Of a stretch of DNA of 60,000 nt, positions 49,097-60,000 are shown piece by piece. A model generated the notes under the pieces. The model was not told the DNA's origin and ran no database searches. It worked only from the letters and a program-made list of their open reading frames with translations. Source of the DNA: Tubiluchus corallicola (Eukaryota; Priapulida; Priapulimorpha; Priapulimorphida; Tubiluchidae); assembly GCA_030141605.1 (NCBI GenBank), contig JAQGDQ010000042.1, forward strand, positions 498,001 through 558,000, in the 5' to 3' direction. Position 1 is the first letter of the stretch. Each line of letters begins with the position of its first letter. The position numbers were made by a program, and so were the translations under genes.

Positions 49097-52000
49097 TTAT
49101 ACAGCATCGCCCTGACCGCTCTCCTTATTATGTTTCTCTAGTGATGGTGCCTGGTAATCTTGTAGCATTTCCAAATGACGTTTGTACGAAAGTAGCCCTA
49201 ATGCCATGGTGTCAACACCTTTTTCTCCTTGTTCATCTTGAAAAATCTCTATATTTCCAGCATTAGCCTACAGGAACAGGAAAATAAGTCAAAAAAGCAA
49301 CATTTACTTAAAAGATGAGAAAACCAGTGAATAATTTGTTGCTCAACCAAGACTTAGACAGGGCTCACAAAACTTTTTGTCAAGTATAGGAATACCTTAC
49401 TCTACAATGTTAATCTAATTAGTTAGTGAACACACCAATTACACCACATTATTAAAATCAATGATAGAAAGGTGGAAACTTTTAGTTTCAGTTCTCAGTA
49501 CATTTCGTACACACGATTACTTACATACACTTATAATGCAGCCAAATTAAAATGTACTAATATTTATTATTAAACAATTCAATTTTTATTAAAAATTCTA
49601 ATTTACAACTGTTTAAAAACATGTCCAAACATATTGACAGCAATCAGCTGTCATTATTAGTGGTACACTATACAAACAACAGACCAGTTAAATAGGCAGA
49701 GCCTACAGAATAGAAAATTAGCCACTAATTATGTATTTACAAAAAAGCCATTGTAATGAATAAACAGACTCGTACACTGTTACAGTATCTATTTCTACAA
49801 CTGTTTATTCATTACTTTAGCTTCATTGTAAATATATAATTAGTGCATAATTTTCTATACTGTAGGCTCTGTCTATTTAAACTGGTTTGTTGTTTGTATA
49901 GCCTACCACTGATAATGACAGCTGATTGCTGTCGAAACATTTGGTCATGTTTTTAAACAGCTGTAAATTAAAGTTTTTAATGAAAGTTGTGTTGTTTTAA
50001 TAATAAATGCTCAGTGCTTGTGTATACTAATATTTAATTCTTTCCAATTTTACTCGAATGTACTGGCTTTACCAAATAAATTGCATTACTTTTATAATAA
50101 ACCAAGATGATTATATGAAAACTTTTGTTATGTTGGTAACTGTCTAGTATGGCTCTTTTGAGACAATGAAATTGATGGCCAATTTTTTATTTTTAAACAA
50201 AGACTGCACTAGTTCAAGCTCCTGTGACTGCATGTTAGACAATGTAATGTGGTATTTAGTTTTGCTTTCAGGCAGCAGTTTGACAGTTTGCAAAATATAC
50301 CTGCTCAACTAATATAATTTTTTTATACAGTATAATCTGCTTATAACAAGTTTCAAGGGACCATCAAAATTTGCTCGCTATAACAGTCTCGTTATAGTTG
50401 AGGTCAATTATATGAGTGTACATGCTATATACAGGGTTCCCACAGAATTTTAAAATAAATTTCGCTGACATTTCACTGACCAAATATTGATTTTCCATGA
50501 CCAAGATAAGCAAAAATTGTATTACCAGTATATACATTCAGACATTTTTGTGTATGGACATTCATACATATACTGATATGTAATGTGTCATCACAGTTGC
50601 AGTAGTGCTAATGAAATTACACTAATCACATTAAATAAACTTTCTTAATCCAATCATTATTTTTGGAACAGAAATCGAAACTGGGAGAAGCCATAGAAAA
50701 ATTTCATTTGAACACAAATCGCTGAAAAAATATGTTTGGGAAAAAATTGGTTCACAGTGATTATTTTTGCAACCTTTTCCAATTTCCCTGACTTTTTGCC
50801 CCATTTTCGTCATTTTCCTCGATTTTTTACTAAATTATCCTTTTCCTTGACTTTCCAGGATAGCCTGTACTTTCAAGGATTTTCCCTGACCGTGGGAACC
50901 CTGCATATGGAAATGAAGCCCATAAGGCTGATATGATGTTAACGATGACAGAGCACTTTCTTTTGAGACTTTCATGTTGCATGCAAGACCACTGGATGTG
51001 TGCGCGAGTTGAAAACACGCCTAGCTTTTATTTAAATAGGCGAGACCATTGAACCAGCATGGCCTTAATAACTAAATCTACACTCTGGCTAGCCATTTAA
51101 TGTAAAATCACTGTATTTGTTTAAAACATACAGAGTAAACTTATAGTGTTCAAACTCATTTCTAGGATTACGTCAGTATTTTATGTTATAAATCCCTGCA
51201 TAAAATCGCCACGCGAGTTGCTTTTCTAAGTTATCACTGCAGAGTGTTTCATATGCTGATAGCTGAGCGTGTTTTATGTGCGTTTTAACTGCCTGCCAGA
51301 GACCCTGGATGCTTGTGTGGGCGGAAAATGACTAGTTTTTATTAGTTTAAGCCTCGATATGAACATCTCTGTTTTTATTTAAATAGCTGCGCAACTGCAA
51401 TATGATAATTTTTCAAGATGGGGCATGTGTATGGCGACTTGGTTTTACGTGCTCTTATTTTCTTCAGTTTGTTATCATTAATTATTGTGCAATCATCACA
51501 TACTTACATTTATGATAAAAAAGATTTGTTTTTGATTGAATTATTTGTGTTAATCTTCCTTGTTGTTTCCATAAGCTATTGCAGTATGTAAAACCACATA
51601 AATTTCATTGTTATGTATTATGCTATAATGACAATACATTACTTACTGCTACTACTTATTTATGACTATGAGCATTTTAGCAGGACCAATACTGGGTAAT
51701 AATTAAACCTGCAATCTGGCTAACCTATTAGTTAGATAATGCAAAATCAAGATATATATTTAATAGTATAATCAATAAAATTAAATTTTGAAAAGTCACA
51801 AAATTAGTTTGCAAAGCAGGAGTTTATTTTTTGAAAAACTCGGTTATTTTTGCGTGCTTTACATTAAACTTCACCAGATCTTAGTTTAAGACGACAAGTT
51901 ATGAAAGTTATGAGAACCTTTCAGTTGCCAGTGAAGATGCAGAAAATTGCTGAAGTTTAACAAAGGCTTCAACTATGTCATTCAAGCTAGCATGTTGACA

Positions 52001-55000
52001 AGCTGGTCTTTGTTGTGTCTGACTCATCATCTGCTTCATTCTTACAAGTCACAATTACAGCAGCGCAAATAGCTGGGGACGTCACCAGCACGCCTGCATG
52101 TGCCGTACTTGATATACATTGTTTCAAGTGCAATCAATAACTTAATTTCCACCCAGTCCGTTGGCTTTTTGTCCTTGGTGAATGGTGTCTATTCAATTTT
52201 ACTCAGTGTTTTAGAACTCGCGCTCGTTATATGCAGTGTAAATACGATCACGGGGCCAGAAAATTTCCTCGTAAAAAGCAAGATCTCGTACTATCGGAGC
52301 TAGCTGTAAGCAAGGTTTAAATATATTGCTTAAGTCTAAGAATTGGTGGGACTTTGAAATTTCCTCATAACAACCAGGGGCTCGTTATAAGTAGATTATA
52401 CTGTATTAGATTACATGTAGCTCAGCACACAGGTTTCAGTGTATGAACAAGGAATTTTTACAAATTCCACACTTTTATCATGTTTCTTCTTATAAGCTTT
52501 TTCTACCATACTAAAAATCCAGAGTAAAAATTACTAATCTTGCCACCAGTAGTTACAAACAAAACTGCTTATGCAAAATGAAGCAACAATCTGACTACAC
52601 TGTTTTGCAAGTTCTAAATCTAGCAATGCAAGATTTTGTGTGGAGTGTAACCATCTCCTGTGAATAAACTGTGGAGCGACTGATGAATTTATTTTATATT
52701 TTGGATGTCAGAAATTCAAACGAATGCTATTGATCAACAAATAATGCTCGCTTTGTTAATTAAAATCAGTTAAAATTCACTTGGTTTTATCGATTCTCAA
52801 CCGGCCATTGTGAAAACCGTTCCAAGGCAAGAAAATTTTATTTTACATGAGCATAGACATGACCAGTGAAAAACAGCCTGCAGAAAGGTTGTTGCATTCA
52901 TTTCTATGGGCAACAAATGATGCTTCGAAGTTACTAGGGATTTCCGAAGGTTTACTCTGTAGAATAATGTCTTGAAAAATGAGCTGGTAAAAAATGAAAA
53001 GTAGTACACTCAAAATTTGCAACAATATAAAATTAAAGTGAATTTCCATCAGTTACAATAGTGTAACCTGGGCGGAAGTAGGTGTTAAGTTCGAGTCCTA
53101 GTGGAGATGCAAAATTTTTCAAGATTTTCTCATGTAGTATTGCTTTCATGTGTTTATTAGATTTATAAAACTTCCTACAAGTGTTACTATAATTCACAAG
53201 TCTCCTAACATGGCCTAAACTAAAATCACACAATCACAATCATTATCATCAAAAGCATCAAAAATTACAAATTTACCAATTGCAGGGATGCCAAGAATAA
53301 TCTGCTGGTCTCATATGTATCTTTTCCGGATACTATCTGACGAAACGGGATCCTGCCTCTCATGGAACTAGGCGTGGCAGAAAGAGCTGACAAGATTGTT
53401 GATCCGTATGTGTGGATGTCAAAGTTAGATCGATGATCCTAGCAGTTAATATTTTGTTAAAATGCAAAAATCGTATATTTTGGATCTTGAGCAGAATATC
53501 ATTTACTTGCAATACTGCATACATTTAGCAAATGCTTCGGAATGATTCCTACACAAATACAACTTTAACATATTAGCAAAAATAATAGGGAGATTAAGAA
53601 TTTAGATAAAACTGTATTTTATCATATGAATGACAACTATCTTACTTCTTCGTCTAATTTTGGCAAAATTTTAGACTCCCATTCGTTAACTCTCCGCGCT
53701 AGTTCTGTCACATTAGCGTATTGCTCAGCACTTTCCATATATCCTTCCTGTTAAAAAACATGCACAATAGTAACAAATGAGCTAGAAGCTTAACATGCTT
53801 AAAATGTTCAAGTTCAAACGCTAAATAACTCCCAAAGGTACAACCACAACGAAGGTTGTAAGTACCACTGTCATTTTACTCGTTCCTAATGTCTTAGCTA
53901 AAATTTAACAAAATAATTCTGCTGGACTATTTCCCATACAATACTTAAAAATAATTATCAGTATACCACTCGTTTTCTGACAAGTTCTTCATAACTAGAG
54001 ATTGCTTCCATAGCACCCTGTGTGAGAGGAGGCTCAAGTGCCACATCACCACTGTCATCATCTGGACCATCATCTACTCCATCAGACACAGCAGGAAACC
54101 CATCCACATAGTTATCATCTTCGGCAACATCAGCAACTATAGCAGATTAATAACTGTTTAGCTGGCTTCTTTTCTTTTGTATAGCTATTTGGTTAATAAG
54201 AAAAGATTTTAATGCAAGAGTTACACCCCAAACGGCGAACCTCTAGCAAAAAATAGCAGTGAATGCAATTTCAGGCTACAAGACGCCATTAGGGGAATAC
54301 CATAATAAGCCTTTCACAGTTTTGCTATGCGCACGCGCAGTTGCTGTAGGTCAAAAGTTAACAGAACCTAGTGAGTCTTTCTTAACTACAACTGTTATGT
54401 GACTTTACGTACCTAATTACATGTAGGCGAAACACATAGTTATGTTTATTATTATGCTACACGTGTATAGTTTTTAAATTATAATATTATTCTCATCCAA
54501 AAAACAGCTAGCAAAACAGCAGCAGCAATCCACATAAAATGAAGTAACTGAAACAAAAATGAACGCCAAGAACTGTTACTAATACAACAGCATGGGCTGC
54601 GAGGCATTGTCAAGTGTAAACAAATCTGTTTGTCTGGTTCAGGCAATGTTGTAAGGTTCTAGTGTTAACATGGGGTAGCAAAAATGAGACTCGGCCACCC
54701 TTTCCTTAAACCCGTCGGGTACCGGATTGTTAAGATTCAATCACAGACAGTGAATAAATTGTAATCATTTATATTCACAAATAAAAAAATCACTAGTGCA
54801 TTTCAACTGTATTATCTTAGCAACAAACACATGCTTAGGCCCTGAACACGAGCTATGAGTCTCAAAAGTTAGTGTTTTGCCACTGCACTGTCTTATCTCC
54901 TAGACTTCTTATTTACTTGTATTACATACTTTATCAATAAATGAGCTACAGTGTAGGGATTATAACAATCTGTTGTGGTTTTTGTGTGTTGTTAAACTTA

Positions 55001-57312
55001 ACAATCCCTTGTTTGTGTCATTGTTAGTGGCCAGAAAGCTTTTTAAATGTTAACAAACCAATTCGTTTGAACAATTAACCGTTTGTGAAGAAATTACAGT
55101 TTGTTTTTGGTAAAGTTTTGTAGGCAAAAATGGTTCGATCTGTTGTGCACTTGCAACGCAACTGATAGAGACATAGTGGCTGCCGGCTTGCTAATGCTGA
55201 ATTAAGCTATTATGCAGTAGTTCAAAATAATAATGACTAATAATTTACTAATTTTAGGTTTAATGTATTTAAGTGCAGTCTGCTTGTAGGTATCTATTGT
55301 ACAGTAGTGTGCCACAGAAAAAGTGGCATTTAAATTTTGAATGAATTCTTAAACAATGGATATACTATTAATAATATTGTCTACATTTTCATTGTCGGAA
55401 CTGGGCAGAAATATCAAGCTTGGGTAATGAAAAATGCAGGTAAGTACCCGAGTACCCAGGGTGTCAGATGGAAACACTATTAGGTTCACCTAACCTTTGA
55501 CCTTTCACGATCATCACCAATTGATGGAACTGGGAAAAGGCTTATTACTGTTAAAAGTCAAAGTCAATCCTACTTTATGAAGCCTTAGATTAACCTGACC
55601 ACAAATCTTAGAAAAAACTTCTAAACCTTTCTGGTTCTTGCACTTCCTTCACACAAGTGGTAGTTTATGCAAGAACAGGTTGTGTATAATATTGTGACAA
55701 TAGGAAGAATTTCTGATTCATTTCACACATTTTACTCAATAGACTGCTGTAAGACAAGAAGCCTTAGTTACCACAGAACCTTGGTTAGACATACATCTTT
55801 CGTTTAGACAACAACCAGTTTTTTGCATATTAATCTATTTTACTCCAGCAGCAGAGTTATAGCTTCTGACCCCCTTTCTGTATAAAAAAACGTTTTGGCC
55901 TTCGAATGGCTAAGCCCAGCAGACAGGAGCAAGGTATGGAAGTTGTTTACAAATTTGTCACGAGAGAAATCATGTGGTGTCCAAGGACGTACTTTTCTCA
56001 GCTTCTCGTTGTTTCTGCATCTCAGCTTCTCGATGCTCAATCTCGGCAATCTCTCGCAACCGCCCCTGAGCAACCTTGAACAAAGACAAACTAAATGAGC
56101 GTGCAAAATGAGAGTAATTAACAAGAGCGGTCAGACAAAACTATATCGTTTACATATGCACTGAGCACAAAAACTATTACATTAGGTGATTAAATATCAA
56201 AAGGTCCCTTAGATAAATACAATAGCTACAACAACTGCTAGTGCACTATAAGCAGAAATCGACTGGATTTTTCCGCATTGACTACCTGCCATGAACAAAA
56301 CAAACAATATTTAAACTCTAAATACAAAATTTAACGAGGCAATTAGCAATCATTAAATTTTGTATTTAGGGCTTAAGATATTTTTCTGTTGAAGATGGTA
56401 TGAAGACAATGCCAAAACAACCAGTTGATTCCTACTCAAGTTTTAGTGTGCAGTATGATGATCATGTCTTTAGTGACCTTTGTCTTAAACTTTAGATTTT
56501 CAGTGATAAAGATGAGATTTCCAATGATAAATTAAGGTTCTTTAGATTTTCATAGTAATATTAAGATCATTCAAAATAACATTAACTGACATTCTTTCAA
56601 GGTAAAAGATTCTACACACCAACTGTTTTTTCTTCTGCCTCTGTAACTCTTGGCGTTTTTTCTGTTCTGTAATAAATTGTTTCTTTAATTCTGTGCACAT
56701 CGGTCGCTTGGTTGGATTTTTTGGCAACTTGATTACATCATTTTGCTCAACTAAACCAAAACAATGACACTGTTAAACACCTTACATTTTATCATTAATA
56801 ATTTCTCTCCTCTTCACACAATTATGCAGTTATTCTGTGGTGTAGTGGTTAGCACAGCTGCTTGAAAACATGGGTTGAAGTACCAGTGGAGGTGCAAACC
56901 CTTTTCAGACTTTTTATTTGGTATTGCTTTAGCCTGTTTATGTACTTGAAACAGAAGCTAGTGAGTGAATTACATACATGTTTCTAAGCAGTAGATGATA
57001 ATGTGATGTGGTTTAACTGGAAGCTTCTTCGGCATCTTCTTCGCTTTTTTTTCTTGTGCCTTTGATGACTGCTTCTTTTCTTGAGCTTTTGAAGGTACTT
57101 TGAAAGGTCGACCTGTTGATTTATTTCAATATACACAGAATGCAAAAGAAATGAAATAAGACTATACACAGATTGCAAAATGTCTACCAGCATGTCAGGT
57201 GATGACAACATCTCAACACAGCTTCTAAAAGATGAATCGCCATAATACTGTATCAAAAATATTAACAGTAACATAGAAAGGTACCGTTAGCATCATAGTC
57301 TTCCACATGCAA
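49097..57312 (-). CDS. NCAPH2: condensin-2 complex subunit H2, C-terminal part (5' end outside window)
   Basis: Exons in transcript order: 57285-57312 (left boundary uncertain), 56978-57112, 56620-56750, 55993-56074, 53967-54136, 53646-53747, 53277-53438 and 49097-49267. The junctions are all in frame. Diagnostic stretches are GRPFKVPSKAQEKK (basic linker), SYEELVRKRVEGYMESA, FDIHTYG, FLASLQLANAGNIEI and GVDTMALGLLSYKRHLEML, which align with the C-terminal winged-helix and kleisin end of NCAPH2. A charged coiled-coil-like stretch (QEKKQSSKAQEKKAKK and QKKRQELQRQKKK) precedes an acidic linker. NCAPH2 is the kleisin that bridges SMC2-SMC4 and recruits the HEAT subunits of condensin II in mitotic and meiotic chromosome folding. 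The N-terminal SMC2-binding helix lies beyond 57.3 kb, outside or hidden in the next exons. Introns hold many transposons. Confidence 0.86.
49561..50008. mobile_element. foldback element with arms of about 200 bases, in the last NCAPH2 intron
   Basis: The whole element reads as one long imperfect palindrome centred near 49785. For example ACAACTGTTTAAAAACATG pairs with CATGTTTTTAAACAGCTGT, GACAGCAATCAGCTGTCATT pairs with AATGACAGCTGATTGCTGTC, and AGGCAGAGCCTACAG pairs with CTGTAGGCTCTGTCT. Confidence 0.9.
50328..52403. mobile_element. decayed pogo/Tigger-like element with TA duplication
   Basis: Ends CAGTATAATCTGCTTATAAC and GTTATAAGTAGATTATACTG are inverted repeats flanked by TA (50326-50327 and 52404-52405). 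The interior has no long ORF. A minus-strand stretch near 51930-52030 (DDESDTTKTSL, then shifted NDIVEAFVKLQQF) looks like the acidic C-terminal tail of a pogo-type transposase. It contains a nested hAT element. Confidence 0.8.
50432..50903. mobile_element. hAT-like miniature element nested in the pogo-like element
   Basis: Ends CAGGGTTCCCACAG and CCGTGGGAACCCTG are inverted repeats. Both arms carry CTGAC/GTCA-type and CCTTGACTTTCC-like motifs. The flanking 8-mers do not match clearly. Confidence 0.8.
53050..53175 (+). repeat. tRNA-derived SINE, copy 1
   Basis: An AAGTTCGAGTCC B box is followed by GTGGAGATGCAAAA and GTATTGCTTTC...TGTTTATTAG. The tail matches the copy at 56830-56945. The A box is eroded. 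It lies in an NCAPH2 intron. Confidence 0.7.
56830..56945 (+). repeat. tRNA-derived SINE, copy 2
   Basis: GTGGTGTAGTGGTTAGCAC is a clear pol III A box and GGGTTGAAGTACC a B box, followed by GTGGAGGTGCAAACC and GTATTGCTTTAGCCTGTTTA as in copy 1. It lies in an NCAPH2 intron. Confidence 0.8.
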
Positions 57313-57465
57313 CTTGCAAGCATTCCATAGTAACAATAGCATTCTAACAATAGCATTTCCAGGCATTATACTTTACCAAACCGCTGACCACTTGCCTATC
57401 TTTTGCATTGTCAAAAACTCAATTAGTAAACGTGCAAATTCAAAATAACAATTCGTGACAAGAGT

Positions 57466-60000
57466 AAACTCAATCAAGACGCTTTCTTAAATGACTTAAC
57501 TTTTAAACTAAACAACGAATCTTTTGTGACAATATCAATAAACGAAGCATTTCAAAAATTCATGAATATAATTACAGAAACTGTTAACTACCATGCACCG
57601 TATAAAACCTTGTCGAGAAAACAAACTAAGACATTTTACAAACCCTGGTTAACTCAAGGTATCCGAAATCAGAAAACTTCTATCAGAAAAAAAGTCATTT
57701 ATACAAAACTCGTACATTATCAGACAGCTTATATAAAAATGAATATTATCGTACTTATTGTAATAAATTAAATCGAATAAAAGAACAGTCAAAACGTAAC
57801 TATTACTCAAAAGTGCTCCAAGGAAATAAAAATAATATGCGATTAACATGGAAAACCATAAATGAAATTACAAACTGTAAAGTGAAAAACCATTTTCAAC
57901 CTAGCAAGTTAACACAAAATGGTAATGAGTACAATAACCATACGGATATAAGTGAAATACTAAACCAGTTTTTAGTAACACAGGTAGCAATATGGAGAGA
58001 AAGATACCATACACTAAAGTAAAATTTGATTCTTTTTTGAAGAACCCAGTAAATAGCACATTTTTTTATGTACCCTATATTAGAAAATGAAACATATGCA
58101 GAAATCAATAACTTAAACATTAATAAATCTGCAGGTCCAGAGAATATTCCAATTCACTTTTATAAACTAGCTGTCAGCATTATTACACCATACTTAACGA
58201 CACTTTATAATAAATCGATTACTGATGGCATATTTCCTAACATTTTAAAACTAGCAAAAATAATTCCAATTTATAAGTCCGAATCACCCGAAAATCCCAC
58301 TAACTATAGTTACCTATTTCTTTACTCTCACCAAAATATTTGAAAAACTCATCTTTATCCGGCTTGACAAATTCATTTCAACAAACAAACTACTATCAGA
58401 ACACCAATTTGGTTTCAGGAAAAATCACTCTACTGCCTTAGCTGTGTCTGAACTAACCGATAGAATTCTTAATAATATCGACAAAAATGTATTTGTGTAT
58501 GGCATCTTCCTAGATCTGTTCAAGGCTTTTGACACTGTACAACATAATATATTACTGCAAAAAATGAAACATTATGGTATTAGAGGCTATCCCAAAATTT
58601 CTTTGCATCTTACTTGCACAACAGACAACAGTACACTTCCACTGGAGATACTAACTAAAATCTAACTACTATAACATGTGGAGTACCACAAGGCTCTACT
58701 CTAGGCCCGATATTGTTTCTTTTGTACATAAATGATCTTGTTAACTGTTCTAAATTCCACACTAGAATGTTTGCAAATGACACTAATCTATTTTTAACAG
58801 ATACTAAGATAATTAACTTACAAACCTCAGTTAATAGTGAATTGCATAAGATTAATCAGTGGATGAAAGCTAACAAACTGTCTATTAACTATAAAAAGAC
58901 AAAATACATGTTGATTACGCCTGGCCGCAAAACAGATGCATATGAAAATTTCCAAATTTCAATGAATAATCAAATATTAACTAGGTCTAAAGAAATTAAA
59001 TACCTCGGTATGTTCATTGATGATAACTTAACATCGTCTACACAAATAAAACACATAACCAACAAAATTAGCAAAATCAAGGGCATAATTGCGAGGATAA
59101 GACACTACGTAAATACAGATGTACTAAAACTAATATACCATGCTTTGGTTTATTCTTATCTTCACTATGGGATTCTTGCCTGGGGCACTGCATCTTCAAA
59201 TACTTTAAAACCAATACAAACTCATCAAAACATTATAGTTAAGCTGATGACATTTTCTGGTAGACGGGAACATGCAACACCATCTTACATTAAATTTGGC
59301 CTCTTAAAACTGAATGATATCTACAAACCCGAGCTTGCAAAATATGTATACAAATTTAAGAATAACTTACTACCAGAATTGTTTCTAAATTACTATATGC
59401 CGGCATCTGACATTCACAGTTACAACACTAGGTTTTCTAATAGCAGTTCTTTCTTCATCGAATGATTTAATAGATCTAAGGGTCAAAGGTCGTTAAAATA
59501 TCAGGGATCAGTATTATGGAACTCCCTACCTGCTCATATAACTTCTTTACGTCTGCATTCACTAAATAAACAGTACACTAAGGCACTTCTTGAAACTTAC
59601 AAATAAATCAATTTTTTGTCTATTAGATGTACATTCTTGTGGTAACTTTTGCTGAAAAACAATTTTTTATAAGGTGCAAACTCACTTTCTATAATGTCCA
59701 ATAATGAACACACTTCTTATATTACAGGCAAACACAGTCAGCAAAATGGACATAATGATTTCACTCAGAAACAATTGTGAGGTATTTTCAATGAGTTGCT
59801 TAGTAGTTCATAAATTTGTCATGGTTTTTGGTTTTTGATTTTTTTGCTGTTGTTGTATTTTTGTTTTTGTATTTCTGCACGTTTATGTATTTTTTAATAT
59901 AGTTGTGTCTCCTGTCATTAGCGTCTTTTTTGTTTACTGTCCTTTGAGAAGGGTGGTTGACTCGATAACCTTTGGTTTTTCGCCACCCTTTCTCCCATGT
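57466..60000 (+). mobile_element. 5'-truncated CR1/L2-like LINE, antisense to NCAPH2, runs off the window
   Basis: The reading passes through a linker (AFLNDLTFKLNNESFVTI), RT motifs (INKSAGPENIPIHF, QFGFRKNHSTALAVSEL, FLDLFKAFDTVQHNILL, GVPQGSTLGPILFLLYINDL) and a C-terminal end (ALVYSYLHYGILAWGT, DIHSYNTRFSN, GSVLWNSLPAHI) to a stop at 59604-59606. At least three frameshifts and a premature TGA at 59463-59465 break it. The catalytic FADD box reads FAND. The 3' UTR ends in a GAGAAGGGTGG/CCACCCTTTCTC stem-loop at 59946-59994. The copy is inactive. Confidence 0.9.

Noticed and set aside
54328-54342. GCGCACGCGCAG considered as an NRF1 site and internal promoter
   Set aside because: It lies inside an NCAPH2 intron with no start site or exon nearby.
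55840-56124. 94-codon minus-strand ORF over the NCAPH2 exon at 55993-56074
   Set aside because: Different frame from the in-frame NCAPH2 exon; treated as a shadow.
1-60000. CRISPR arrays, rRNA genes, intact tRNA genes
   Set aside because: No regularly spaced direct repeats, no rRNA-like conserved blocks and no cloverleaf with intact A and B boxes and acceptor stem were found; only SINE remnants carry pol III boxes.

Overview
This is an AT-rich metazoan nuclear window: spliced genes with GT/AG introns, tRNA-derived SINEs, CR1/L2-like and RTE-like LINEs, and many hAT and pogo/Tigger miniature elements. The protein set (CREC calcium-binding protein, IMMP1L, TMEM263, condensin II NCAPH2) fits an invertebrate animal. 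Nothing in the sequence fixes the phylum. There is no sign of a bacterial operon, CRISPR array or rRNA.

Layout. 1-12 kb: two related secreted or membrane-anchored Ly6/Quiver-like cysteine-rich genes lie head to head (minus strand 1-3637, cut by the window edge; plus strand 9182-11988). They share intron positions and phases and a 12-cysteine pattern. The gap between them holds a hAT miniature element with a perfect 8-bp target duplication and a leftover transposase zinc-finger segment. 15.5-23.1 kb: a complete eight-exon CREC-family (calumenin/reticulocalbin) gene on the minus strand, ending in the ER-retention-like tail HEEL, with hAT miniature elements in its introns. 24.4-28.3 kb: a transposon block (miniature element, LINE tail, and a hAT element with an uninterrupted 695-aa transposase ORF whose catalytic Glu is replaced by Lys). 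28.4-35.0 kb: a complete five-exon IMMP1L (mitochondrial inner-membrane peptidase subunit 1) gene on the plus strand. Its introns carry a decayed LINE and an internal-deletion derivative of the same hAT family.

36.7-41.1 kb: a graveyard of minus-strand LINE fragments, including one LINE tail inserted inside the reverse-transcriptase frame of another. 42.2-44.8 kb: a Tigger-like miniature element, then a TMEM263-like gene on the plus strand with a CRE site at its 5' exon. 45.4-48.4 kb: miniature elements and a LINE scrap. 49.1-57.3 kb and beyond: the 3' part of a condensin II subunit H2 (NCAPH2) gene on the minus strand, its introns loaded with a foldback element, a pogo element with a nested hAT element, two SINE copies and a LINE (57.5-60 kb) in the opposite orientation.

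The host genes are functionally unrelated housekeeping genes plus the Ly6-like pair. The strongest leads are the Ly6/Quiver-like pair, the full-length but probably catalytically dead hAT transposase with its local deletion derivative, and a 3'-UTR stem-loop shared by two LINEs with apparent compensatory changes.
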